Shown in pieces: positions 18,401 to 25,680 of a DNA stretch of 37,518 bases. Under the pieces are notes generated by a model. That model searched no databases, was not told the DNA's origin, and saw only the letters and a program-made list of their open reading frames with translations. The DNA lies in NCBI GenBank assembly GCA_003233255.1, contig QILH01000084.1:1-37518 (forward strand), written 5' to 3'. Every line of letters begins with the position of its first letter. Position 1 is the stretch's first letter. The position numbers were made by a program, and so were the translations under genes. The DNA comes from Gammaproteobacteria bacterium. GTDB taxonomy: Bacteria; Pseudomonadota; Gammaproteobacteria; UBA6429; Thiohalophilaceae.

Positions 18401-18647
18401 GTTTGGTATAGAAAATATAAGTATTTACGATAACTTTTTTGATCGTGGCGGACACTCATTGCTATCAATGCAAGTGATAGCCAAAATACGCGAATTAACG
18501 GGTACAAAATTAAATCCCCGAGTAATGATTTTAAGCACGCTTGAACATATAGCGCCGCAATGTGGATTTATAGAAACGCAGACAGAAAAAACTGAAAAAT
18601 CTCGCGGCTTTTTCTCGATGCTATCGAGCCTGTTTACGAAAAAATAA
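15417..18647 (+). CDS. NRPS module C-A-T (predicted glycine), no thioesterase
   Basis: This protein should condense an amino acid with the polyketide-extended chain. From the chosen start it has ~1076 residues: a condensation domain (VFPTTYPQKQLWFLNQM; active motif HHIILDH near residue 147, with His where most have Gly; SVGTPFANR), an adenylation domain (IIYTSGSTGKPKGVMV; SFDIAVLELYL; NMYGPTETTVWS; YRTGDIVRH; LTPNGKVDKKA), and a carrier domain (DNFFDRGGHSLL, Ser ~1015). My manual pocket code DILQLGMVWK matches the glycine pattern. The C-terminus is only a short tail (GFFSMLSSLFTKK), so there is no TE or reductase. I prefer ATG 15417, preceded by CAGG, over the track start at 15384, which overlaps the PKS gene by 14 bases and has a poorer ribosome-binding site. 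The true start remains ambiguous. Confidence 0.93.
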   Translation: MHTKSELKNEFGNPDEEVYVFPTTYPQKQLWFLNQMSPDSPAYNIPFAYDIIGILDTDALRDAINEIIRRHETFRTTFSDNETGPVQLVSKLLKIDIPVIDMSGKDEAAIKEYIHTNSIRPFQLESGPLIRAELIKQDEKYFILFLNFHHIILDHISIVQFAEELEKLYGAYKENKSTPLVEPELQYADYTVWQECWQSHEKLEPKLSFWNELLTDRSDYLDISTDFKRPSIQKMNGREYNLWFPASLLDKLKKLSRSESVSMFIALLAGFSIILSRYTSQNEISVGTPFANRGIQPELEKVMGCFINTVPIFMDLEGDPSFRDVLARVRKVVFGANAHQEVPFEMIVESIKPKRETSYNPLFQVGFTFQEPPMEIFLSDCKVKSQRLHNDAAKFDILAWLWESEDGIRGLLEYSTDLFEYETIERFASHYQVLLESAVEQPDAPISQLRAISKKERDLMIDLWNDTTRDFKDSTGIHGCFEEQVRNFESKSAVECEGVSLSYLELNNRSNQLANYLIELGVNSGDFIAVSLKRSADMLVAILGILKSGACYIPLDPEYPDERLFYMLDDSGSKYLLLQDHLLEQYAKYTGKKISIDGDWNKIKEQDITSPCVKIKASDLAYIIYTSGSTGKPKGVMVPHHAAVNFLKSMAVEPGLTEQDKLLAVTTLSFDIAVLELYLPLTVGGTVVIATAEEASDGDDLAELITENNITVMQATPATWRLLFSSRWKGNSSLKALCGGEAMPSDLVGDLLVHVGELWNMYGPTETTVWSTCYKVTDPDAPILIGKPINNTKIYILDKHLKPVPMGVPGEMFIGGDGVTSGYLNMDELTTERFIPNPFDSDNRIYRTGDIVRHKADGNIEYQRRVDNQVKVRGFRIELGEIETVLLKQSNISQAVVVVREDTPGDPRLVAYYIPDADSSITATEMRKSLRQELPDYMIPQHMVEMEEFPLTPNGKVDKKAFPSPFISSTVDNEIVVPRDFAEKKLAAIWNEYLGFGIENISIYDNFFDRGGHSLLSMQVIAKIRELTGTKLNPRVMILSTLEHIAPQCGFIETQTEKTEKSRGFFSMLSSLFTKK

Positions 18648-18740
18648 TAATATTGTTAAGGGTGCGGCATAATGGCAAGCTGCTATTGGGTGTTCTAAAC
18701 GATGTTGATTTTACATAACGACTATAATTGAGCTCTGTAT

Positions 18741-19505
18741 ATGAATCCTATGTTTTTTGGTCAGTCTGTGTCCCCATTGTTTGGTGTATACCACCCCCCT
18801 ATAGGAGGCTCTTTTTTAAATAAAGCGGTTTTGGTTTGCAGTCCTATAGCTCAGGAACATAATCGAAGCTATAAACCCATTCGCAATTTTGCCAAACTGT
18901 TATCGAACAAAGGTTATCATGTCTTAAGGTTCGATTTTTCAGGCGTGGGTGATTCTTTTGGTGATTTGAGGGAGCTTAAATTCACCGACTGGTTAGAAGA
19001 TGTTAGTTTGGCATATAACGAACTGGTTGACATTTCCGGAGTAAAGAAGGTTAGTGTTTTTGGGGTCAGATTAGGCGGAACTCTCGCTGTGTTGTCAGAT
19101 AAATATGAATCGATGGAAAAAGTTGTATTATGGGAGCCCATCCAAAAAGGTGGAGATTATGTCGTCGAAATGAAAAACATGCACCAACAAATGCTAGTAG
19201 ATGAAATGAGATTTAATGCGCCCAGAGATGCTGCCGATTCGTATGAAAACGAAATGCTTGGGCATATTTACAATAAAGAACTGATTAATGAGTTGTCAAG
19301 TGTCCAGCTCGACATTACTGCTATGCATAAAAAGGATATGGAGCTGCATTCAAATAGTGAAAATTTACCAGTATCAACCAAAAAAAGTAAGAACAAGAGT
19401 ACAGTGTATTTGCGTTACGAAGATGATGCATGGACTGATGTTAAAAGAATAGGGGACATGTTACTAACAAGTGCTGCTTTAACTAATATTGCTGATGAGT
19501 TTTAA
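18741..19505 (+). CDS. Alpha/beta-hydrolase-fold protein, exosortase-A-associated hydrolase 2-like (Arg at nucleophile elbow)
   Basis: The 254-residue protein has the early strands of an alpha/beta hydrolase: VLVCSPIAQEHNRSYKPIRN, then GYHVLRFDFSGVGDSFG. The nucleophile elbow reads FGVRLGGTLA, with Arg in place of the catalytic Ser. The hydrolase-2 family of exosortase-A/EPS loci, as I remember it, also carries a GLRLGA-type elbow, which suggests a shared non-classical role. The C-terminal part (after VVEMKNMHQQM) is short and ends ITAMHKKDMELHS... without an obvious DH/His catalytic end. It follows the last NRPS gene by 93 bases, and three bases separate it from the next hydrolase gene. A role in releasing or handling the assembly-line product is inferred from position. 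A structural or partner protein to the next gene is equally possible. Confidence 0.75.
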   Translation: MNPMFFGQSVSPLFGVYHPPIGGSFLNKAVLVCSPIAQEHNRSYKPIRNFAKLLSNKGYHVLRFDFSGVGDSFGDLRELKFTDWLEDVSLAYNELVDISGVKKVSVFGVRLGGTLAVLSDKYESMEKVVLWEPIQKGGDYVVEMKNMHQQMLVDEMRFNAPRDAADSYENEMLGHIYNKELINELSSVQLDITAMHKKDMELHSNSENLPVSTKKSKNKSTVYLRYEDDAWTDVKRIGDMLLTSAALTNIADEF

Positions 19506-19508
19506 GAT

Positions 19509-20348
19509 ATGAATGAAAAAATTATCATCATGGGCGAAAAAAAGAATCTGGTCGGAATTCTAAGTGACGCTGAAAATTCGGGGGGTGCCTGTTCACGTCC
19601 CTCGGTTTTGTTTTTAAATTCTGGTCTGGTTCACCGGCCAGGCCCATTCAGGATGAATGTTGATCTTTCGCGGCAATTAGCCAGCATTGGCTTTGATGTT
19701 TTACGCATGGATATTTCTGGTGTAGGTGATAGTGAAATCCCCGCAAACGATAGTCGTTCTTATGAACAAAGAAATCTTGATGATATTGGAGAAGGGATCA
19801 GGTATCTTGCGGCTCAAAATACTCACGGAGTCATTGTGATGGGTTTATGCACCGGGGCGGATCATGCGCATAAAGCAGCATCTAAGTATTCTGAGGTTGT
19901 TGGAACGATTTTATTTGATGCGTACGGATACCCAACTTTAAAATTCTATCTTAAACGATATGGCCCTATATTATTCAGCCCCAAAAGAGTAATCAATATT
20001 GTTATTAAAGTACTTAAAAAAATATTTAGAGTAAGCACATCTACTTCCAGTTCGGGTGGTGGTGCTGATGCTTATTTTTGGAAACTTCCTCCTGAGCAAG
20101 ACTATATGAAAGATATGGAAAACCTGGATAAGCGAAATGTAAAGCAGTGTTATATCTACTCAGGTGGCGTGTCTGATTACTACAATTATAAGGATCAATT
20201 TAAGGATAAATTCGGTTCTAGCCCGATTGCCAGAGGAATTACCGTTAAATACCACGAGCAGGCAGATCATATATACAGCCTGAGGAAAGACAGAGAGAAA
20301 ATGTTTGAAGAAGTTAAAAGCTGGATCAGCAAGAACTTCGGAACATGA
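19509..20348 (+). CDS. Alpha/beta-hydrolase-fold protein with GLCTGAD elbow
   Basis: This is a 279-residue alpha/beta-hydrolase-fold protein. Visible elements are VLFLNSGLVHRPGPFRMNV (oxyanion-hole strand), GFDVLRMDISGVGDSE, the nucleophile elbow MGLCTGADHA with Cys where Ser is usual, a hydrophobic lid-like region (YLKRYGPILFSPKRVINIV), and a candidate late His in YHEQADHIYSL. A Cys nucleophile with a late His could give an acyl-transfer or hydrolase activity on thioesters or esters. It begins three bases after the preceding hydrolase gene, so the two are very likely co-translated and may work as a pair. The end is only 15 bases from the convergent molybdenum hydroxylase gene. Assignment to product release is inference, since no TE domain exists on the NRPS. 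Confidence 0.78.
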   Translation: MNEKIIIMGEKKNLVGILSDAENSGGACSRPSVLFLNSGLVHRPGPFRMNVDLSRQLASIGFDVLRMDISGVGDSEIPANDSRSYEQRNLDDIGEGIRYLAAQNTHGVIVMGLCTGADHAHKAASKYSEVVGTILFDAYGYPTLKFYLKRYGPILFSPKRVINIVIKVLKKIFRVSTSTSSSGGGADAYFWKLPPEQDYMKDMENLDKRNVKQCYIYSGGVSDYYNYKDQFKDKFGSSPIARGITVKYHEQADHIYSLRKDREKMFEEVKSWISKNFGT

Positions 20349-20363
20349 ACGTTAAATAGAAGG

Positions 20364-22529
20364 TTATTTGGTACTGAAAAGCGATGATTTTATTGGTAGC
20401 TTTCGTATACGGTTTCCTGTCGCGGCAAAAATAGCGTTGGTTATAGCTGGGAGCGTCGGCGGTACACCTGCTTCGCCAACGCCGCCTGGTTCCTGAGTAT
20501 TTTCAATGACATGACAAGTAATATTGGGCGACTGATCGTATCGAATAATTGGATAATCATGGAAGTTGCTTTGCACGACGCGCCCATCCTTTATATTAAT
20601 TTCATGAAATAATGAGCTTAATCCGAAGATAATAGAACTTTCCATTTGAGCTTTGATAATGTCAGGATTCAAAGTCATTCCACAGTCAATCGCACAATAC
20701 ACATGATTGAGAGTCATAATTCCATTCTCGGAAGTGATTTCTGCAACTAGCGATACGTGGCTGCCATATGAGGAATGACATGCAATTCCATAATAAGAAT
20801 TAGAATTTTGTTTCCAGTTTGAGATATCTTTAACAGTGTTGAGAGTATTTAATAATCTTGGATTAAATTGCAACAGCGTTGCCCTGTATTTATAAGGATC
20901 TTTGTTGGCATGGTGTGCAAGCTCATCGATAAAGGACTCAATGAGATAAGCATTAATTGATGCGCCAACAGAACGCCAGTAGCCAAGGGGTATTTTATTA
21001 GATATATGGGAATAAGATAGTTTGTGATAGTTGATTTCGTAAGGTAGTCGTAATGCTCCCTCAATAGCAGTGGAATCTATTTTTCGTTTTTGATTTATAT
21101 ATCCAGGGCTTAAGCTATCACGTAGCGACGGCGATACAATATGGTGTTGGAATGACACTGGAAACCCATTTTCATCCAGGCTGGCTTCGAGTTTGCTGAG
21201 TGCGATCGGTCGATATCGATCGTGCTGTATGTCTTCTTCTCTGCTCCAAATTAGTTTTAGCGGAACATCAAAATGAAGTGCTATTTGAACGGCCTCTGCG
21301 ACGAAGTCTTGCTTTAATCTTCGACCAAATCCACCGCCCACATAAGTTGTATGAACTATGATATCTTCTGATATTGAGTCGGAAAAAATCGACTTAAGTT
21401 TTTTCCACATTTTGCTGTATTTGGTATGGAAATATAATTTTGCTGTTGATTTTGCATTGCTAGGGGACTGGGTAGGCGCCCATATCTCACAGATACCATC
21501 GTGAATATAAACGGTACAGTTCATGGGTTCCATGGTTGCGTGAGCCTGAAACGGGACTGAATATTCGGCAGAGACGCTTTTGTTATCTTTATGTACCAAT
21601 TTTTCGCCGTGTTCCTGCGCAAGTTCCCCTTCTGTTTTCAATGCCTGTTGCAGAGCATGGCTTATTTTCATGTCGTCACTTAGATTGCTGGGTATGTCCC
21701 AGTCGATTTTGAGTGACTTTGCAACCTTATGGGCTGTCCAAAAGTCATTGGCAACGACAGCAACCAGGGTTTTTAAATTTATTATTTTAATAAGTCCTGG
21801 GAAATCAGAGTTATTTAGCGGTTGTATTTTGTTGATCGTGCTCCCAAAGACAGGTGCGTGAACAGTGGTAGCGATGATTAAATTTGGTAATTGGACATCA
21901 ATTCCAAATACGGCCTGACCGGTTACTTTTTCGTGGTCGTCCAGACGGGGATTATCTTTGCCAATTAATTTAAAGTCTTTCGGATCTTTCAGCTCTACAT
22001 TTTCAGGGATTTCAATCTGGTTAGCGTCCGAAATTAGTTCGGCATAGGAAATGTTTCTGGATCCCCCGGACAAATATACTGCACCGGATTGCGTGTAGCA
22101 TTTTTCGGGTTTAACGTTCCACTTTTTTGCGGCCGCAAGTACAAAAATTTTACGGGCAATTGCTCCTGCTTCGCGGAACTTTAACCATGCATTTCTAATG
22201 CTTGTACTTCCGCCAGTTAACTGATAACCGTAAATCTCGGAAGAGTCGGCACGGACAACGTTAACCTGCTTCCAATCTAAATCTAATTCTTCAGCAACTA
22301 ATGTTGCGATTCCAGTGTAAACGCCTTGCCCCATTTCAGTTTCAGGAACAATAATGGTGCAGATATTATCCTGATCAAGTTTCAACCAAATACTGGGAGA
22401 GAAATTATTGGCGCTTTCATTCTGACTTGCGTATACAGACTTATTTTGTGATAGATTTACACCCAGGATAAAAGCCGTGCTGCCTTGTAAGGTATATTTC
22501 AAAAAATGGCGTCGAGTTATCTTAATCAT
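20364..22529 (-). CDS. Molybdopterin-binding large subunit of a xanthine-dehydrogenase-family hydroxylase (IorB-like), Tat-exported
   Basis: The 721-residue product belongs to the exported aldehyde/isoquinoline oxidoreductase branch of the xanthine oxidase family, which hydroxylates carbon centres with water-derived oxygen at a molybdenum cofactor. It starts with a Tat signal (TRRHFLK followed by a hydrophobic stretch), so it should act in the periplasm. Family elements are NICTIIVPETEMGQGVYTG, SFQHHIVSPS, YVGGGFGRRLKQDF (Moco-binding Gly-rich loop), and the C-terminal GGVGEAGVPPTLPAITNA containing the active-site Glu. The length fits IorB-type proteins. Its start overlaps the end of the 2Fe-2S subunit gene by eight bases, so the two are one operon. 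No cytochrome subunit lies alongside, so the electron acceptor is unknown. The substrate cannot be read from sequence; isoquinoline is only the family namesake. Confidence 0.93.
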   Translation of the reverse strand: MIKITRRHFLKYTLQGSTAFILGVNLSQNKSVYASQNESANNFSPSIWLKLDQDNICTIIVPETEMGQGVYTGIATLVAEELDLDWKQVNVVRADSSEIYGYQLTGGSTSIRNAWLKFREAGAIARKIFVLAAAKKWNVKPEKCYTQSGAVYLSGGSRNISYAELISDANQIEIPENVELKDPKDFKLIGKDNPRLDDHEKVTGQAVFGIDVQLPNLIIATTVHAPVFGSTINKIQPLNNSDFPGLIKIINLKTLVAVVANDFWTAHKVAKSLKIDWDIPSNLSDDMKISHALQQALKTEGELAQEHGEKLVHKDNKSVSAEYSVPFQAHATMEPMNCTVYIHDGICEIWAPTQSPSNAKSTAKLYFHTKYSKMWKKLKSIFSDSISEDIIVHTTYVGGGFGRRLKQDFVAEAVQIALHFDVPLKLIWSREEDIQHDRYRPIALSKLEASLDENGFPVSFQHHIVSPSLRDSLSPGYINQKRKIDSTAIEGALRLPYEINYHKLSYSHISNKIPLGYWRSVGASINAYLIESFIDELAHHANKDPYKYRATLLQFNPRLLNTLNTVKDISNWKQNSNSYYGIACHSSYGSHVSLVAEITSENGIMTLNHVYCAIDCGMTLNPDIIKAQMESSIIFGLSSLFHEINIKDGRVVQSNFHDYPIIRYDQSPNITCHVIENTQEPGGVGEAGVPPTLPAITNAIFAATGNRIRKLPIKSSLFSTK

Positions 22530-23004
22530 TTTTCAGGAGATTATTATTGGTCAGTTTCTTGATGGCTTTTTCAACGCGGGGATATGTACCGCATCGACAT
22601 AAAACTTTCGACATGGCATTGATTACTTCTTCATCACTCGGGTTCGGTGTTTTTAGAAATAATGAGGCAGCCATCATTATTTGTCCGGGTTGACAATAGC
22701 CACACTGTGAGACCTGTTCATCTATCCAGGCTTGTTGGATAGGATGAATTTGCTGGTTGCTGAGGCCTTCTATTGTTGTGATTTTTTTAGTCAAAATTTG
22801 CTCAATGGGGAGTAGGCAGGAAAACTGAGGTGAGTCATCGATAATGACAATACAGGCTCCACAATCGCCGTTACCACAACCATATTTAGTGCCGGTTAAG
22901 CCAACATGATCTCGTAGTACCCACAACAATGGCGTGTCCGGGGTAACTGAGACGGTATATTGTTTTGAATTTACAGTAATAGTGTATGTTTTTAAACTGG
23001 CCAT
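22522..23004 (-). CDS. 2Fe-2S small subunit of molybdenum hydroxylase (IorA-like)
   Basis: The 160-residue protein carries two [2Fe-2S] clusters that take electrons from the molybdenum site. The plant-ferredoxin-type cluster motif is KYGCGNGDCGACIV (residues ~40-53) plus a later Cys in FSCLLPI. The second, all-helical cluster motif is QCGYCQPGQ and CRCGTYPRV. All eight expected cysteines are present and the length is typical. It lacks its own signal peptide, so it is probably carried across the membrane bound to the Tat-exported large subunit, as in related enzymes. It is first in the operon, behind a good minus-strand promoter match. The divergent xdhC-mocA pair supports the cofactor type. 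Confidence 0.95.
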   Translation of the reverse strand: MASLKTYTITVNSKQYTVSVTPDTPLLWVLRDHVGLTGTKYGCGNGDCGACIVIIDDSPQFSCLLPIEQILTKKITTIEGLSNQQIHPIQQAWIDEQVSQCGYCQPGQIMMAASLFLKTPNPSDEEVINAMSKVLCRCGTYPRVEKAIKKLTNNNLLKND

Positions 23005-23043
23005 ATTGAATGAAAACTACTAAAGGTTGTTTTGAATGCCGCT

Positions 23044-23073
23044 AGTATAAATCTGATCGGTTGACTTATTCAA
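23044..23073 (-). promoter_or_regulatory. Candidate sigma-70 promoter for the molybdenum hydroxylase operon
   Basis: On the minus strand, TTGAAT (23068-23073) and TATACT (23044-23049) are separated by 18 bases. Both hexamers match consensus in at least four positions. Transcription would begin near 23037, about 33 bases before the ATG at 23004. Confidence 0.5.
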
Positions 23074-23274
23074 TTACTGTTTAGTTATATTTTCAATAGT
23101 GTACTTTAGTGATTTCTAATGTTTATAACAGAGTAAATCATAGGGTGTTTTATGACTATGACACTCTAATTTATATATCGAGCAACATCTATGTATACAT
23201 CATTATTTATCTATGATTGATGTGATAGATCTGGATTCTCAATTGCAAAATTATTTATTGGCATTGGAAGTGTT

Positions 23275-23280
23275 TATAAT
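23275..23280 (+). promoter_or_regulatory. Candidate -10 element upstream of xdhC
   Basis: A perfect TATAAT sits about 92 bases before the xdhC ATG. A TG dinucleotide lies two bases upstream, one base off an extended -10. No good -35 hexamer is found at standard spacing (TATTTA at 23252-23257 is weak), so activation by a regulator would be needed if this is used. Confidence 0.3.
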
Positions 23281-23371
23281 GGACAAGACGTATAGTACAG
23301 GCCAGAAAAAGGCAGGGAAAATCTGTTTTATGTTATTTGTAGAAGGAAAAAATAGATGAGTTATTTCGAAA

Positions 23372-24328
23372 ATGCATGAAATAGATTGTGAAGACAGTGA
23401 AATCATAAAAGAAATTCTCAGAATTCTAGATGACTCTGAGAGCTTACTCTTATGTACTGTTCTCAAAACATGGGGTTCTTCACCCAGAGCGCCAGGTTCC
23501 CTTATGCTTATTCGGAAAAATGCAAGTATAATGGGTTCACTTTCTGGTGGTTGTGTCGAGGATGATATTATCCGGAAATACAAGGCGGACTATTTTTGTG
23601 GCGATAACCTGTATAAGTTGATTTATGGAGGTAGTGATGAGCCACAGGTTCGCATACCGTGTGGGAGCATTCTGGAGATCCTGGTTGAAAAAATCAGCAG
23701 AAGAGAAGATTTTGAAGATATAAAAAACACGCTTGCCGATAATAAACATATTACAAGAGTGGTAAATATCGAAACCGGAGATAATTATCTTACCCGCCAA
23801 AACGCTGGGGTGACTGCTTTTTATTATGATGAGAAAGTTGTAAAAAAAACCTTCGGGCCCGTCTGGCAATTATTGCTTATTGGTGCAAACCAGGTTGCTT
23901 TATACGTGTCACGTCTTGGTAAAACATTAGGCTATAATATTACTATATGCGAACCTAGAGAAGAATACCGTGACAGCTGGAACGCCGGTGATGGTGAACT
24001 CTTAACGATGATGCCCGACGATGCGGTGAATAAATATTCGACAGCGGCGGCTAATTCAAGTGTGGTTTTAGCTTTAAGTCATGATCCAAAACTGGACGAT
24101 ATGGCATTAATGGCTGCGCTCGAACAAGATATATTTTATGTTGGCGCCATTGGCTCAGCAAAGAATAATAAAGCAAGAAGAGACAGGTTAAAATGTTTGG
24201 GCCTAAGCCATGATGACATTGCCCGGCTTCATGGGCCTGTTGGGATGGATATAGGCAGCAAGATGCCATCTGAAATCGCCGTATCAATTTTTGCGGAACT
24301 TATTTGTTTGCGTAATAATAAATGCTAA
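23372..24328 (+). CDS. xdhC: XdhC family molybdenum-cofactor maturation protein
   Basis: The 318-residue protein fits XdhC/CoxI proteins, which bind molybdenum cofactor, help to sulfurate it and insert it into xanthine-dehydrogenase-family enzymes. The N-terminal domain shows LCTVLKTWGSSPRAPGSLM and GSLSGGCVEDDI with the conserved Cys. The C-terminal Rossmann-like domain shows VGAIGSAKNNKARRDRL and HGPVGMDIGSKMPSEIAVS. It lies divergent to the hydroxylase operon and just upstream of mocA. The start is the first in-frame ATG after a stop. It has no good Shine-Dalgarno of its own. The strong AAGGA upstream instead serves a seven-codon ORF (ATG 23356, MSYFENA, stop 23377-23379) overlapping this start, which suggests translational coupling. 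Confidence 0.92.
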   Translation: MHEIDCEDSEIIKEILRILDDSESLLLCTVLKTWGSSPRAPGSLMLIRKNASIMGSLSGGCVEDDIIRKYKADYFCGDNLYKLIYGGSDEPQVRIPCGSILEILVEKISRREDFEDIKNTLADNKHITRVVNIETGDNYLTRQNAGVTAFYYDEKVVKKTFGPVWQLLLIGANQVALYVSRLGKTLGYNITICEPREEYRDSWNAGDGELLTMMPDDAVNKYSTAAANSSVVLALSHDPKLDDMALMAALEQDIFYVGAIGSAKNNKARRDRLKCLGLSHDDIARLHGPVGMDIGSKMPSEIAVSIFAELICLRNNKC

Positions 24329-24341
24329 TACCGCGGACGAT

Positions 24342-24938
24342 ATGAATTCCAGATCAATACAGGGCGTTGTTCTGGCGGCAGGGTATAGTCGTCGATTTAC
24401 GGGCGATAAAACACTTTTAACTGTCGATGGAATGCCTTTAAGTGCACATATAGGACTAAAGTTAAGCGAAATTTTGGCTAATGTCGTTATTATTGTCAAC
24501 GAAGAGAACCACTCGCTGCGCGAACACCTGGAAAAATACCAGTTAAAATATATTATTAATTATTCTAAAAAGAATACGGGCATCGGTTCGAGTATTTCGG
24601 TGGCGGTATCATCTTCAGGCTCTTCAGACGGGTGGTTGTTTTGTCTTGGGGACATGCCTTTTGTAAAAAGTAGTACATACCTTGGCGTATTAAAAAATCT
24701 ACAACGTAGTGATGATATAGTTGTACCTAGATTTAATAAGTTACCCGGCAATCCGGTCGGGTTTGGATGCAAATATAAAAGCCAGCTTATTAACAAGTTA
24801 GGTGATACAGGGGCTAAATCTATTGTCAATAACAATTCAGGCTGTGTAACTTACCTTGATGTGCAGGATGAAGGAATTATTATGGATATCGATACCCGCC
24901 AGGATGCTGATTTATATTCAATTGGCGCGGGCAAATAA
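24342..24938 (+). CDS. mocA: Molybdenum cofactor cytidylyltransferase (MocA-like nucleotidyltransferase)
   Basis: This MobA-like NTP transferase probably adds CMP to molybdopterin to make the dinucleotide form of the cofactor used by xanthine-dehydrogenase-family enzymes. The N-terminus is the classic VVLAAGYSRRFTGDKTLL. FCLGDMPFV supplies the metal-binding Asp, PGNPVGFG the following conserved segment, and the end reads IMDIDTRQDADL. The ORF-track start is a TTG at 24291 inside xdhC. I prefer ATG 24342 because it places VVLAAG at the usual distance from the start, 13 bases behind the xdhC stop. That gives 198 residues, normal for the family. Cytidylyl over guanylyl specificity is inferred from the IorAB/XdhC context. 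Confidence 0.88.
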   Translation: MNSRSIQGVVLAAGYSRRFTGDKTLLTVDGMPLSAHIGLKLSEILANVVIIVNEENHSLREHLEKYQLKYIINYSKKNTGIGSSISVAVSSSGSSDGWLFCLGDMPFVKSSTYLGVLKNLQRSDDIVVPRFNKLPGNPVGFGCKYKSQLINKLGDTGAKSIVNNNSGCVTYLDVQDEGIIMDIDTRQDADLYSIGAGK

Positions 24939-24990
24939 GCACAATAATTTTTTGAGCCATTACGTTGACAATTTTAAATCAGAGTATTAG

Positions 24991-25632
24991 CTATAAAAAA
25001 GCACAGGAATAGATGTGTCTTTGGGTTATATTAAACCGTATATTGAGCTCAGGAATTTGTTGTCTGGAGTTCATGGAGAGCGTGGCCGTATTCGAGTCAA
25101 GATTCGGGCATATTGAATAAGCCTGGAACCCCATTTTACTTTTGCTGACGGGATACATGCACTTATAAATAGATTCTTTAATGCTAAAAATGAGCAATAT
25201 TAAAACTTTTTGAAACGCTCTTTCCTGTTCGCATATCCATTCCCGCTCTTCCCCCGTACAAACAAACCTGGCTATATCTTCACGAAAAACTTTTATATTT
25301 TCTATATCAAATCCTATTGAGATTAGTTTGCCCGATCTGGCCAATACGGCGCCACCAAAATCTTTACAGTGGGTGATGCTTCCAATAATCCCTGTGGGCC
25401 AAACAGGTTCTCGCTCTGCTCCAGATAGAATAGAATCGACTGTGACGTCAAGTAGCGTTAATGTTTTTTTTGCGCAAAATCGACCAGTAGAAAATTCATT
25501 TTTTCGTTTTTCACTGGCCGTGCAGATGATTTTTAATTCTGCAGGGTGTAAATGATGGGTGTAATCAGCGATAGGAAGAATCGTGCCTAGCACCTCATCA
25601 GGAAATAAGGAAGAAATGAGTTTTGAAGACAT
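24991..25632 (-). CDS. 4'-phosphopantetheinyl transferase, EntD/Sfp type
   Basis: This 213-residue enzyme moves 4'-phosphopantetheine from CoA to the conserved Ser of carrier domains. The EntD-type motifs are visible: SEKRKNEFSTGRFCAKK near residues 40-56, VWPTGIIGSITHC near residue 97, IGFDIEN (Mg-binding Asp and Glu), and FSIKESIYKCMYP near residue 150. The length matches EntD-like enzymes. It lies on the opposite strand, about 6.3 kb past the last NRPS gene, and 48 bases behind galE on the same strand, so it may share the cysC-galE transcript. It is the only PPTase in the window and the obvious candidate to activate the three carrier domains here, although that partnership is inferred. Confidence 0.92.
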   Translation of the reverse strand: MSSKLISSLFPDEVLGTILPIADYTHHLHPAELKIICTASEKRKNEFSTGRFCAKKTLTLLDVTVDSILSGAEREPVWPTGIIGSITHCKDFGGAVLARSGKLISIGFDIENIKVFREDIARFVCTGEEREWICEQERAFQKVLILLIFSIKESIYKCMYPVSKSKMGFQAYSICPNLDSNTATLSMNSRQQIPELNIRFNITQRHIYSCAFL

Positions 25633-25680
25633 CGTGTTTAGTTTGAGTGTAGTGAGGCTGGTTAGTGACTTGCCCCCTGG

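Larger units (their letters stand above)
23005..23371. other. Divergent intergenic region between the molybdenum hydroxylase and xdhC
   Basis: This is 367 AT-rich bases that should hold the promoters of both divergent operons. The two best candidates are listed separately. I looked for the conserved core of the molybdenum-cofactor riboswitch and did not recognise it. There is no supportable small gene apart from a seven-codon ORF overlapping the xdhC start. Confidence 0.5.

Noticed and set aside
18705-18728. Promoter between the last NRPS gene and the hydrolases (TTGATT and TATAAT)
   Set aside because: Spacing between the hexamers is only 12 bases. The -10 alone is insufficient in such AT-rich DNA.
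23005-23371. Molybdenum-cofactor riboswitch
   Set aside because: Context was suggestive, but I could not recognise the conserved core or a matching pairing pattern by eye.
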